This document shows positions 21,805-33,329 of a DNA stretch of 64,000 bases, in pieces. The stretch's first letter is position 1, and each line of letters opens with the position of its first letter. Source of the DNA: Eriocheir sinensis (lineage: Eukaryota > Arthropoda > Malacostraca > Decapoda > Varunidae); contig NC_066531.1 of NCBI RefSeq assembly GCF_024679095.1, positions 2,267,674 through 2,331,673 of the forward strand. The letters are read 5' to 3'. Below the pieces are notes generated by a model. That model was not told the DNA's origin. It saw only the letters and a list, made by a program, of their open reading frames with translations, and searched no databases. A program made the translations under genes and the position numbers.

Positions 21805-22140
21805 TTAAGGGAAGGGAAAGGAAGTTATGGGAAGGGAAGGAATGGGTAGGGAAGTTAAGAGAAGGAAGGGAAGGGAATGGAGAGGAAGGGAAGAAAAGGG
21901 AAGGGAAGGGAAGGGAAGGGATGGGATGGGAAGGGTATGGAAGGGAAGGGAAGGAATGGTAAGGAAAGGGAAGGGAAGGGAAGGGAGTGGATGGGAAGGG
22001 TATGGAAGGGAAGGGAAGGGAAGGGAAGGGAAGCGAAGGGAAGGGAAGGGAAAGGAAGGGATGGGAAGGGGAGGGAAGGAAAGGAAAGGAAAGGGAAGGG
22101 AAGGGAAGGGAAGGGAAGGGAAGGGAAGGGAAGGGAAGGG
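21805..22140 (+). repeat. AAGGG purine array
   Basis: GGGAA/AAGGG pentamers, with ATGGGATGGG variants in the middle and a clean run of AAGGG at the right end. Confidence 0.92.
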
Positions 22141-22233
22141 ATATCAACACGCGGGAATGAGTGAGACGCTATCATAAAATCTTCCCTATTTTCCCATTTC
22201 ACTAATTGGAGGTTTAGGAAGCATCTTGCAAAC

Positions 22234-22236
<3 letters not shown>

Positions 22237-22299
<63 letters not shown>
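22237..22299 (+). repeat. (GT)n microsatellite
   Basis: About 62 bp of GT. Confidence 0.95.
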
Positions 22300-22300
<1 letters not shown>

Positions 22301-22477
22301 CGCGGCAGCATTGCACAAATAAATACTTTTCCAAATCTTGTCAGATATCGCTAAATTCATTTCATCTGAGGGAGACTGTCTTATGCTGCTTCCAAGTGAA
22401 ATATAACATCTTTAATTCTAACGACCTTATTTGAAGTTCAAGAAAAAGCCTTCTAAAGTAACAATGATGACTTCCGG

Positions 22478-23376
22478 TGGCTGAATGGATAGCGTGACGG
22501 CGCCGCGTTCAGGACGACGCGAGTTCAATCCCCGCCCGGTGCCACCAAGCTGGGATTTTTCAGCCGCCGCCGAGTGGCTTAAAACTACCCACATGCTGTC
22601 CAGAAGACCACCCATCAACCCGGACTCTAGATTCTAGGATTAAAGATGAGCTCCGGGAGGGCAGCATGAGCCAGTGCAAGATGGCGCCACTATAAACACT
22701 CGCCTGCGCCAGAACGGGCTGGGCCGACCATCAGGCCCCACCGGGAAGAAGCCTTGGGCCGACCATCAGGATCCACCGGGAAGAAGCCTTGGGCCGACCA
22801 TCAGGATCAACCGAGAAAAAGCATTGGGCCGACCATCAGGATCAACCGAGAAAAAGCATTGGGCCGACCATCAGGCCCCAACGGGAAGAAGCCTTGGGCC
22901 GACCATCAGGATCAACCGAGAAGAAGCATTGGGCCGACCATCAGGATCAACCGAGAAAAAGCATTGGGCCGACCATCAGGATCCACCGGGAAGAAGCCTT
23001 GGGCCGACCATCAGGATCCACCGAGAAGAAGCATTGGGCCGACCATCAGGATCAACCGAGAAAAAGCATTGGGCCGACCATCAGGATCCACCGGGAAGAA
23101 GCCTTGGGCCGACCATCAGGATCCACCGGGAAGAAGCCTTGGGCCGACCATCAGGATCCACCGGGAAGAAGCCTTGGGCCGACCATCAGGATCAACCGAG
23201 AAAAAGCCTTGGGCCGACCATCAGGATCCACCGGGAAGAAGCCTTGGGCCGACCATCAGGATCCACCGGGAAGAAGCCTTGGACCGACCATCAGGATCAA
23301 CCGGGAAAAAGCCTTGGGCCGACCATCAGGATCCACCGGGAAGAAGCCTACCGGCGCAATAGGCCAAGACGTAAAA
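22478..23376 (+). mobile_element. tRNA-derived SINE, subfamily B, with internal 35-bp tandem expansion
   Basis: Normal head (GTGGCTGAATGGATAGCG, B box GAGTTCAATCCCC) and body up to GCGCCAGAACGGGC. From 22720 to 23349 the segment TGGGCCGACCATCAGG to GAAGAAGCCT is present 18 times at exactly 35 bp, with CACCGGG and AACCGAG variants alternating irregularly. The normal 3' end, ACCGGCGCAATAGGCC plus an A tail, then follows. Ordinary copies at 8374 and 10902 contain this segment once. Confidence 0.9.
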
Positions 23377-23677
23377 AAACCCAAGAAAAAACAAACAAAC
23401 CGTGACTTCTACTGTATCCTCAGAGTGCACATCTGTGAGCTCTCATCAGGATCTGGTCACCATTCCCACCTGACATCATTGGCGCGGCTGGTCCCTCACC
23501 CCTAAAGGAGAGTGTTCTTCCCACCCTTACAGCGACACAGCTTTATCCGAGGCAGTAACTTTGATGCACATTGAAAAGCCTCATGCCAGCACTAAGATCT
23601 CTGGCCTTCCCGAGTTCTGTAAGTTATGTATTTGTAAAGAAAGTACTCAGACAGTGACTTCATATCGCCCCGTACTG

Positions 23678-24396
23678 ATAGTCTTCTACCTCTTAAATTC
23701 CGCCGCCATGTTGCCTCTCTTTCTATCTTCTATCGATATTTTCACGCTGACTGCTCTTCTGAACTTGCTAACTCATGCCTCCCCCCCTCCCGCGGCCCCG
23801 CTGCACACGACTTTCTACTCATGCTCATCCCTATACTGTCCAAACCCCCTATGCAAGAGTTAACCAGCATCTTCACTCTTTCATCCCTATACTGTCCAAA
23901 TCCCTTATGCAAGAGTTAACCAGCATCTTCACTCTTTCATCCCTATACTGTCCAAATCCCTTATGCAAGAGTTAACCAGCATCTTCACTCTTTCATCCCA
24001 ATACTGTCCAAACCCTTTATGCAAGAGTTAACCAGCGTCTTCACTCTTTCATCCCTATACTGTCCAAACCCCTCATGCAAGAGTTAACCAGCATCTTCAC
24101 TCTTTCATCCCTATACTGTCCAAACCCCTTATGCAAGAGTTAACCAGCATCTTCACTCTTTCATCCCTCACGCTGGTAAACTCTGGAACAATCTCCCTTC
24201 ATCTGTATTTCCTCCTGCCTACGACTTGAACTCTTTCACGAGGAGGGTATCAGGTCATCTCTCCTCCCGAAATTGACCTCTCTTTCGGCCACCTCTTTGG
24301 ATTCTTTTTTAGGGGCAGCGAGTAGCGGGCTTTTTTATATTATTGTTTACTTTTTTTGAGCCCTTGAGCTGTCTCCTGTATGTAAAAAAACAACAA
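23678..24396 (+). mobile_element. LINE 3' region with internal 56-bp tandem array
   Basis: Carries the C-terminal end of a Jockey-type LINE: SIDIFTLTALLNLLTHASPP, with HTTFYSCSS and related readings in adjacent frames, and a tail with AGCGAGTAGCGGGCTTTTTT, CCTTGAGCTGTCTCCT and an A/CAACAA end at 24384-24399. Between 23829 and 24165 six copies of a 56-bp unit (CCCTATACTGTCC to ACTCTTTCAT) are inserted, so the frame cannot be maintained. A second copy on the minus strand at 43.1-44.3 kb has the same array. It lies in the syd-1 intron, just downstream of exon 24537-24424. Confidence 0.85.
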
Positions 24397-24423
24397 CAAC
24401 TCTGAAGATCATCGTACACTCAC

Positions 24424-24537
24424 CTTGCGGAAGTCTCCCTGGACGACCATGCTTGGAGGGTCTCTGCCACGGGAAGGTCCGGCCACCTGCCTCCGTGGCG
24501 ACGCTGCCAGCTCGGCCCCCACACCATTGGATCCCTC
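24424..24537 (-). CDS. syd-1: Syd-1/RhoGAP100F homologue, N-terminal exon
   Basis: Exon of 114 nt encoding 38 residues in phase 0. It is preceded by a T-rich tract and CCACAG and followed by CGCAAG|GTGAGTG. The peptide runs from EGSNGVGAELAAS to PPSMVVQGDFRK. The last eight residues, VVQGDFRK, directly precede the SGIS-EIFRQIE module in the fly protein, so the join FRK|VSGIS fits the next exon with no missing residues. The first 25 or so residues look like variable N-terminal sequence. An 86-bp satellite array begins only about 65 bp upstream of this acceptor. No ATG in the exon is needed as a start, because the frame is open through the acceptor. Confidence 0.85.
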
Positions 24538-24601
24538 CTGTGGAAAACACCAAGAGTCAGCGGGCGGGGCACTGGCAACGGGGCGGGGACTGCAGCATTG
24601 C

Positions 24602-25866
24602 CAAAGTATCGTATTAACCACATATCGTATCTATTATTTATATGCCTGAAACTCTCGTACCCAGACAGTAACGTGAGAAAATCAAAGTTATCGTATTAAC
24701 CACACATCGTATCTATCAAACTCTCGTACCCAGACAAGTAACGTGAGAAAATCAAAGTTATCGTATTAACCACATATCGTATCTATCAAACTCTCGTACC
24801 CAGACAAGTAACGTGAGAAAATCAAAGTTATCGTATTAACCACACATCGTATCTATCAAACTCTCGTACCTAGACAAGTGACGTGAGAAAATCAAAGTTA
24901 TCGTATTAACCACATATCGTATCTATTATTTTTATGCCTCAAACTCTCGTACCAAGACAAGTAACGTGAGAAAATCAAAGTTATCGTATTAACCACATAT
25001 CGTATCTATCATTTTTATGCCTGAAACTCTCGTACCCAGACAAGTAATGTGAGAAAATCAAAGTTATCGTATTAACCACATATCGTATCTATCATTTTTA
25101 TGCCTGAAACTCTCGTACCTTGACAAGTAACGTGAGAAAATCAAAGTTATCGTATTAACCACATATCGTATCTATTATTTTTATGCCTGAAACTCTCGTA
25201 CCTAGACAAGTAACGTGAGAAAATCAAAGTTATCGTATTAACCACATTTTTATGCCTCAAACTCTCGTACCTAGACAAGTAACGTGAGAAAGTCAAAGTT
25301 ATCGTATTAGCCACATATCGTATCTATCATTTTTATGCCTCAAACTCTCGTACCAAGACAGTAACGTAAGAAAATCAAAGTTATCGTATTAACCACACAT
25401 CGTATCTATCAAACTCTCGTACCTAGACAAGTGACGTGAGAAAATCAAAGTTATCGTATTAACCACATATCGTATCTATCATTTTTATGCCTCAAACTCT
25501 CGTACCAAGACAGTAACGTGAGAAAATCAAAGTTATCGTATTAACCACATATCGTATCTATCATTTTTATGCCTCAAACTCTCGTACCAAGACAAGTAAC
25601 GTGAGAAAATCAAAGTTATCGTATTAACCACATATCGTATCTATTATTTTTATGCCTCAAACTCTCGTACCAAGACAGTAACGTGAGAAAATCAAAGTTA
25701 TCGTATTAACCACATATCGTATCTATCATTTTTATGCCTCAAACTCTCGTACCAAGACAAGTAACGTGAGAAAATCAAAGTTATCGTATTGACCACATAT
25801 CGTATCTATTATTTTTATGCCTCAAACTCTCGTACCTAGACAAGTAACGTGAGAAAATCAAAGTTA
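24602..25866 (+). repeat. ~86-bp satellite array beside a syd-1 exon
   Basis: About sixteen units with AACTCTCGTACC, AACGTGAGAAAATCAAAG, TTATCGTATTAACCACA and TATCGTATCTATCATTTTTA. A shorter variant of about 69 bp lacks the ATTTTTATGCCT block; the two lengths are mixed irregularly. No open frame. Confidence 0.9.
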
Positions 25867-26124
25867 GGTCTAAAACTGTTGAGGATTGATGTTTTTCGTT
25901 CTTGTTTTGATAGTTATCGTTCAGCAACTACGGAAATGAAATGCGATGAGTACGATACTTTGGCAACGCTGGCGGGGAGAGTCTGTGGCGTCAGCTGGCC
26001 GGCATGCAAGGTGACCCACAAGACACAATAACAACAAAATAAAATGACAAGAATTACATCACAAGTTGGGCTATGACTGAATGTGTTATATGGGGGTCAG
26101 TGTTATGGTTTAGGAGAGTCATGG

Positions 26125-26835
26125 GTTGGTATATCACATGAGCTATTTCTAAAGGTCAAAGAGGGGGTCAATCGGGTTCTAATGAGTGTTTCTTTAGGTT
26201 CACGGTACAGAGGAAGGGTCACACTACCACCAGGGTCATAAAACTACCCCTGGAAATGCCCACCACTCCTATGAAAGCCTTGTCAAATAGGTGTTTCTAG
26301 GTTCACGGTACAGAGGAAGGGTCACACTACCACCAGGGTCATAAAACTACCCCTGAAAATGCCCACAACTCCTACGAAAGCCTTGTCAAATAGGTGTTTC
26401 TAGGTTCACGGTACAGAAGAAGGGTCACACTACCACCAGGGTCATAAAACTACCCCTGGAAATGCCCACAACTCCTACGAAAGCCTTGTCAAATAGGTGT
26501 TTCTAGGTTCACGGTACAGAAGAAGGGTCACACTACCACCAGGGTCATAAAACTACCCCTGGAAATGCCCACCACACCTACGAAAGCCTTGTCAAATAGG
26601 TGTTTCTAGGTTCACGGTACAGAGGAAGGGTCAGACTACCACCAGGGTCATAAAACTACCCCTGGAAATGCCCACCACTCCTACGAAAGCCTTGACAAAT
26701 ATGTGTTTCTAGGTTCACGGTACAGAGGAAGGGTCAGACTACCACCAGGGTCATCAAACTACCCCTGGAAATGCCCACCACTCCTACGAAAGCCTTGTCA
26801 AATATGTGTTCTTGGGCGGCGAAATGTCTTAATAT
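26125..26835 (+). repeat. 104-bp family array
   Basis: Left flank GAGCTATTTCTAAAGGTCAA, then six units with CACTACCACCAGGGTCAT, ending with GTGTTCTTGGGCGGCGAAAT, the right flank also seen at 40490 and 47845. Confidence 0.87.
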
Positions 26836-27557
26836 ACGACCCATGGAGTGTTACGTGGAGGGTCAGGAGGTTCCACGGGGCGAGAGGGGTGCGCCTGGCC
26901 TGGGCTGATGGCAGGATCCAGAGGCCGCCTGCCGTCGACCCGAGAAACAAGGACAGAAGAGCCTGACTAGAACCTGGCGAGATCAAGATTGTGGCCGGCG
27001 TGTGTGACAGCCGCTCTCAAAGTCTCATAACAAGCTCAACAACAACAACACAGATACCACTGCAGCTAGGGAGGAGGTGGAAGTCAGGGTCTGAACGGCA
27101 GGTACGGTCCAGGCTGAAGGCGGGGGGGTCCAGGGCAGTCCAGAGGGAAGGAAGGGCGGGGACTGGTCAGGGAGGGTACAGAGGCTGACACACAAATGAT
27201 TCGACTCTGGGAAAGGTCGGCAGAACATAGTATGACATGCGTGAGAGAGAGAGAGAGGGGGGGTGGTAGGGCGTTGTGAGGGGGAGCCATGAGGGGGCGT
27301 GGCGGGTTAGGGCTTGCAGTGGCTGAGTGTTGCCAGCCTAGCGCGGCCCGGGAGGCGTGGAGCGGGCGGTAGTGCAGCTTCAAAAGTCTGCTCGGGTGTA
27401 CGAGGGCGCGAGTGCCGGCACACAAATGCGCATAAATAAAAATTCCAAATCCAAGAATGCTTATTAACTTTGCCTCCCGCCCCCCAACGCATTGTGCAGA
27501 GCTTTGGGAATCGAAGAGAAGGCACGCCGGGGTCTTGCCGCTGCAGCTGCTACCAAT
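26836..27557. other. Unassigned sequence between repeats
   Basis: Contains (GA)n at 27242-27257 and GC-rich stretches. An open frame ending at 26966 (FHGARGVRLAWADGRIQR) has no recognised domain or splice support. Confidence 0.4.
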
Positions 27558-28013
27558 GTCTATATATACCAAGTCAAGTCACGCGCACGTTTGTGGGAGG
27601 AGACACGGCCGAGGCGTGGTTTATGCGTGACGTTGCTTGGAGCCAAACTAGAGAATGTACAAACAGGGATTTAGAGAAAACGAGGAAAGGCGGACTAATT
27701 TAAATCAATCACTTCAACATGCCCTCCCTCACACCCCACACCGCCGTTTGTAGGCATTGGAATTACAGTCACGCAATAGCACAATAAAAAGACATTTTTT
27801 TCGTCAGTGGCTTGCCTGAACGCGCTGTGAAAGATGGCGAGAATGTACATCCAGAGTGCACACACGGCCCCAACTTTAGTCACCCCTGAACCGGCGGGTA
27901 TTATTTTTTTGGCTCCAAGTGACGTCATCCCGCTGCTCCGCCCCAAAACCGCCTCCTGCGCGTACCGGTCGCAGTTTTGAAGCAGAGTGACTTGACTTGG
28001 TATATATAGACTT
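27558..28013 (-). mobile_element. MITE, same family (copy 3)
   Basis: 456 bp in the reverse orientation, with both TIRs (CTATATATACCAAGTCAAGT and ACTTGACTTGGTATATATAG) and the CCAAGTGACGTCATCCCGC block. Confidence 0.88.
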
Positions 28014-28164
28014 GAGGCTACTATGACCCTTCCCTGCTACCCACGGCAAGGCGGCCCCGTCACTGAGGCGGCAGAACGCGCGTCGCCTGCACAAGAAACG
28101 GGAAATCAACATGAACTTATTTCTATGCACGAAAACTGCCATGTATTTTCAACTCTAAGCACCC

Positions 28165-28174
28165 TACCCGCTCT

Positions 28175-28227
<53 letters not shown>
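28165..28227 (+). repeat. (CT)n microsatellite
   Basis: CT dinucleotide run. Confidence 0.95.
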
Positions 28228-28230
<3 letters not shown>

Positions 28231-28333
28231 CATGAATAAGTGCAGGTAATGTTACGCTGGGAATATTGATCTACGCAAGAATGAGTGGCCTACATATGTG
28301 AGTTGATGACACCGACCTGCGCTTGGGGGGGGG

Positions 28334-28477
<144 letters not shown>

Positions 28478-28499
28478 ATGTTCCTTTCAATATCTCCGC

Positions 28500-28708
28500 C
28501 TTGTTAGCCCTTGTATAGTTATGGGGGGTAAGATCCTATCACCCCGGGTCACTAGGCACATGGGACACCCGGGTTATCACAGTGAACCTTCCCCAGTTTT
28601 CTCCAGGTAAAATTTAGCGACTAATCCGACTAGCTGGGTGAGGTGCTTGAACCAGGACCCATGAATTCGTAGCTAGGCGTGCTAACCACTACACCACGGA
28701 GGTCCCAG
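28500..28708 (-). mobile_element. Second tRNA-derived SINE type, tRNA-Val-like head
   Basis: The minus-strand head GGACCTCCGTGGTGTAGTGG, then TTAGCACGCCTAGC and GGTTCAAGCACC, has A and B box-like motifs. The body (ACCTGGAGAAAACTGGGG, GGGTGTCCCATGTGCC) is unrelated to the 3298 family. Confidence 0.65.
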
Positions 28709-28709
28709 G

Positions 28710-29202
28710 GGAGGAAAGGTAGGGATGTTGTGGTTGGGAAAAAACTTAGGTGTTGAACTTGAAAGAGTAGGCTGTGGGGAGGCACCAAGGGGATGTCACA
28801 CCGCCCGGCTGACCTACATCTTTTAGAAGTTAAAAAAATAGCTGTTATAGAGTGTCAAGCAATTACTACAGGCCTAGCACGTGTGGGTTTGTAATAAGGG
28901 GTTGTGAAGAGCCTTCCCGCCCTTCCCCCGCCCCCCAGGAACCATCAGATGTGGCCTCCGACGCGTGCTGGAGGGAGTGTAGCAGGGAGGGCCTCAGCGG
29001 TCCATGACATGCGCGGCGCGGCGTAGCGGGCGTCACCTGAGCAGCGCCCCGCGAGCCCCGACGCATTGCTCACAGGCCGCGGACTGACCTCACTAGCAAA
29101 AGGTTTCCATGAGACGCGGGGGGGCACGCAGCTTTAAGATTTACCTAATGACACAATTCTCTCCCTCACTACACGCCCATGTAAAATTCCTACAATAGTG
29201 CG
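28710..29202. other. Unassigned unique sequence
   Basis: A GC-rich patch at 28910-29080, no gene recognised. Confidence 0.5.
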
Positions 29203-29390
<188 letters not shown>

Positions 29391-29754
29391 AGGCCTATGA
29401 GCATAATATTTGTAAAATCGTCAATTCCCGTGATTGGATGGCGACACAAGGCCTTTTGAAGCACGCCCAGCAGGTCGATCTCACCTAAGTGGTCCGGGCT
29501 GCTGGTTAGGTCAGCAGGACGTTGCCTCCACCCTGCTGTTTCTACTCGACTCGGTCACTCGGCGCTGCCCCGTCTTCTGTGTCCCTCCCTGCTGATACAA
29601 GCCAAGTGAATCACGCAACGATGTGAAGCATTTCCGACTCAAAAACGCTGCACGTGAGGGAACGCGACCCGTGACTTGGCACGCGCTAAACTTAGGAAAC
29701 ATTCTTCTTCTACGCTAAAAGGGGCGGTTAACCTGTCCGCTGCAATTGGGACGG

Positions 29755-30845
29755 ATTTAGCCTTTACTGGTAGCCTGGAAACATACTCTCCCAGGCCTTT
29801 CTCTGCCTCTGTGGTGGATAGTGGAGTGTTTCCCATGTGGTATTGGTGTGCTGGATATCCCTTCACTGGTAGCCTGGAAACATACACTCCCAGGTCTTTC
29901 TCTGCCTCTGTGGTGGATAGTGGAGTGTTTCCCATGTGGTATTGGTGTGCTGGATATCCCTTCACTGGTAGCCTGGAAACATACACTCCCATGTCTTTCT
30001 CTGCCTCTGTGGTGGATAGTGGAGTGTTTCCCATGTGGTATTGGTGTGCTGGATATCCCTTCACTGGTAGCCTGGTAACATACACTCCCAGGTCTTTCTC
30101 TGCCTCTGTGGTGGATAGTGGAGTGTTTCCCATGTGGTATTGGTGTGCTGGATATCCCTTCACTGGTAGCCTGGTAACATACACTCCCAGGTCTTTCTCT
30201 GCCTCTGTGGTGGATAGTGGAGTGTTTCCCATGTGGTATTGGTGTGCTGGATATCCCTTCACTGGTAGCCTGGTAACATACACTCCCAGGTCTTTCTCTG
30301 CCTCTGTGGTGGATAGTGGAGTGTTTCCCATGTGGTATTGGTGTGCTGGATATCCCTTCACTGGTAGCCTGGTAACATACACTCCCAGGTCTTTCTCTGC
30401 CTCTGTGGTGGATAGTGGAGTGTTTCCCACGTGGTGGTGTGCTGGATATCCCTTCGCTGGTAGCCTGGTAACATACACTCCCAAGTCTTTCTCTGCCTCT
30501 GTGGTGGATAGTGGAGTGTTTCCCATGTGGTATTGGTGTGCTGGATATCCCTTCACTGGTAGCCTGGTAATATACACCCAGGTCTTTCTCTGCCTCTGTG
30601 GTGGATAGTGGAGTGTTTCCCATGTGGTATTGGTGTGCTGGATATCCCTTCACTGGTAGCCTGGTAACATACACTCCCAGGTCTTTCTCTGCCTCTGTGG
30701 TGGATAGTGGAGTGTTTCCCATGTGGTATTGATATGCTGGATATCCCTTCACTGGTAGCCTGGTAACATACACTCCCAGGTCTTTCTCTGCCTCTGTGGT
30801 GGATAGTGGAGTGTTTCCCATGTGGTATTGGTGTGCTGGATATCC
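29755..30845 (-). repeat. 99-bp LINE-derived minisatellite, second array in opposite orientation
   Basis: About eleven 99-nt units of the same sequence as at 1-497, read on the minus strand. One unit has a 6-nt deletion near 30428 and another has lost bases near 30570. The upstream end joins a LINE segment reading LQFNGEKCKVLHLGRG (about 30890-30845), the normal context of this motif in a LINE protein. The downstream end has GGCTAAATCCGTCC, matching the exit sequence of the first array. Confidence 0.85.
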
Positions 30846-30879
30846 CCTCCCAAGATGCAGGACTTTACATTTTTCTCCA

Positions 30880-31120
30880 TTGAATTGTAGCATGAAAGTA
30901 CCCACTACAACCTCAACGAAAGCCTTATCCAATGTGGGTTTCAGCTCTCAGAATCATTTTTTCCCAAGGCCACGAAGGAGATTGGTCGGGTCTCATGAGT
31001 GTAGAACCTTTGTCAAACTATCACAAGACTCATAAAACTACCCAAGGAAATACCCACCACAACCTCAACGAAAGGCTTATCCAATGTGAGTGTGTGAGTA
31101 TGCCCCGAATCGTCTGGGAA
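30880..31120 (+). repeat. Diverged copies of the same superfamily
   Basis: Two decayed units: ACTATCACAAGACTCATAAA followed by ACCACAACCTCAACGAAAG. Confidence 0.55.
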
Positions 31121-31403
31121 TATGGGCTCAGCAGCTTCTCTCTCTGCGGCCCTAATGTACCCAAGTCTAGGCCCGTCTGTGCGCTCTCATACCCTTGCCG
31201 GAGCCTATAGCGTTCGGGGGGGAAATGCAGGAGGGAAGGAGGGGGATGAGCTGACCTAGAGGAGACAGAAGAAGGATCGTCACGGAAGATAATTAGAGAA
31301 AGAGCAAATGGAATGTGTTTAAAGGAGAAAAAATTGCAAGATGTTGGGAAAGACGAAAAATAGGAACCGCGATAATATGACGAGAGAGAAAGTGATGTTT
31401 TTT

Positions 31404-31537
<134 letters not shown>

Positions 31538-31961
31538 GAACCGGCAAGATAATGAAAGAAAACGAGGAAGAAGAGGAGGAGGAGGAGGAGGAAGAAGAAG
31601 AAAACACCAGAGTAAAAGAAACAGACATGGAAAATTAACATGTAAAAGAATATAAAAAGTGGTCTGGGAGTCTAAGTCATCCGGTGTTCTCAATCTAACC
31701 GAGACTTCATTCACAACCAGGAATTCAATTAGGGGAGGAAAGGGGGAGGAAGGGGTAGGGGTGGAGAAACAGGGGTGAGGGAGAGTGGGGAGGGAAGAGG
31801 GGAGAGAGGGCAGGAAGAGGAGAGGAATTCTAGTGAGGGAAAGGGATATTAAAACCACGAAATAGTGTTATGAGAAATAGCCGTGCAGCGCGGGACGAGA
31901 AATTAGTGAAGGGAGGAAGATGGGGGTGGTTAATGAGTGTGAATAGAGAAGGAGAGGAAGT

Positions 31962-32313
31962 TGGAAAGTTTCGTTTAGTCGGCGCAACATCTGTGGTCAT
32001 ATGCCGGAGAGAGACAGAAGGGGAAGGAATTATAGGAGAAGGGAACAGTTGGAAAGTTTCGTTTAGTCGGCGCAACATCTGTGGTCATATGCCGGAGAGA
32101 GACAGAAGGGGAAGGAGTTATAGGAGAAGGGAACAGACCCCAGGAGACGGGACACAACCCCCGATTAATACCTGGTACCCATTCACTGCTGGGTGGAGAG
32201 GGGTGTAGGGTATCGGAAAAGCCGCCCAAGTTTTTCCACTCCGCCCGGGAATCGAACCCAGGCTCTCTCGATTGTGAGCCGAGTGTGCTAACCACTGCAC
32301 CACGAAGCCCCCC
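31962..32313 (-). mobile_element. tRNA-Val-like SINE with duplicated 3' segment
   Basis: Complete head at 32240-32313 (TGGTGCAGTGGTTAGCAC, GGTTCGATTCC). The distal 87 bp, from TTGGAAAGTTTCG to GAAGGGAACAG, is tandemly duplicated (31962-32048 and 32049-32135). Confidence 0.85.
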
Positions 32314-32634
32314 AGGAGAGGAAGGACAAGAATGAGGAGGAAGAGGAATAGGAGAAGGAGAAGAAGAAAGGAAGAGGAAGAGGATGGGAGGGTCGTTCTG
32401 TTCTCCAGGCATTTTAGTGACACGCACGGAGGGAGTCTCTGTGCGCGCGTGCTACGAGATCGTTCAAGGCACCTCTGTCGCAAAAGAAAAGTGGTTAAAA
32501 TTGATAATTAATATATAAACTCTCATTTTTGTTTATATATTTTTTTCCCTCCATTTCTTCCTCTCCCTCCCTCTCTCTCTCCCCTCAGTGGATAACTCGA
32601 TACATACAGCCAGGCCTATACTTTGAGGCACCAG

Positions 32635-32958
32635 GGTAGGCGATGGCTGAGTGGTAGCGTGCTGGGCCCACATTCACCGCGTGATGGACGACGCTACCAC
32701 CTGGGATTTTTCAGTCACCGCCGAGTGGCTTAAAACTACCCACATGCTGTCCTGAAGACCACCCATCAACCCGGACTCTAGAGGAAACCGTCCAAGTGAA
32801 TCAAGGAGGAGTTCCGGGGGGCAGCATGAGCCAAGAGAAGATGGCGCCACTATAAACACTTGCCTGCGCCATGACGGACCGGGGCTGAACACCATCCAGG
32901 CACATCAAGCAAGCCTACCGGAGCTATAGGCGGAGACGTAAAAAAAATAAAAAATAAA
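32635..32958 (+). mobile_element. tRNA-derived SINE, subfamily A, with B box deleted
   Basis: A box TGGCTGAGTGGTAGCG is present, but ATGGACGACGCTACCACC runs straight across where other copies have GCGAGTTCGAATCCCCA. About 17 nt, including the whole RNA polymerase III B box, is gone. Body and A-rich tail are otherwise complete. Confidence 0.85.
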
Positions 32959-33072
32959 AAATAAAAAACGTTGCCAGATTGTCGTACTTAAAATCTTATA
33001 TTTACTTCCGACCCAAAATCTGTCTCCTGGTCCCCAATAACAAGATTCATCTATACGTATCGTTAAAGTAGT

Positions 33073-33219
<147 letters not shown>

Positions 33220-33329
33220 GGCGTTGCCTCGCCAAACCTAAGCCGCCCCCTAGTATCCAAGCAGGAGCCACCGACTTGCTCTGGCCATGAGCTTCGTAGG
33301 AGTCCCCCTGCCTTCTCAGGAGCGTGACA

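Noticed and set aside
22674..23505. ORFs with HQDPPGRSLGPTIR repeats
   Set aside because: They lie within a SINE whose 3' segment is expanded 18 times; open in three frames, so not coding.
26703..26966. ORF ending FHGARGVRLAWADGRIQR
   Set aside because: The first two thirds is the 104-bp repeat; the unique remainder has no recognisable domain or exon signals.
29639..30932. Long ORFs on both strands with GNTPLSTTEAEKDLGVYV repeats
   Set aside because: The period of 99 is divisible by three, so frames stay open on both strands; the motif is LINE-derived.
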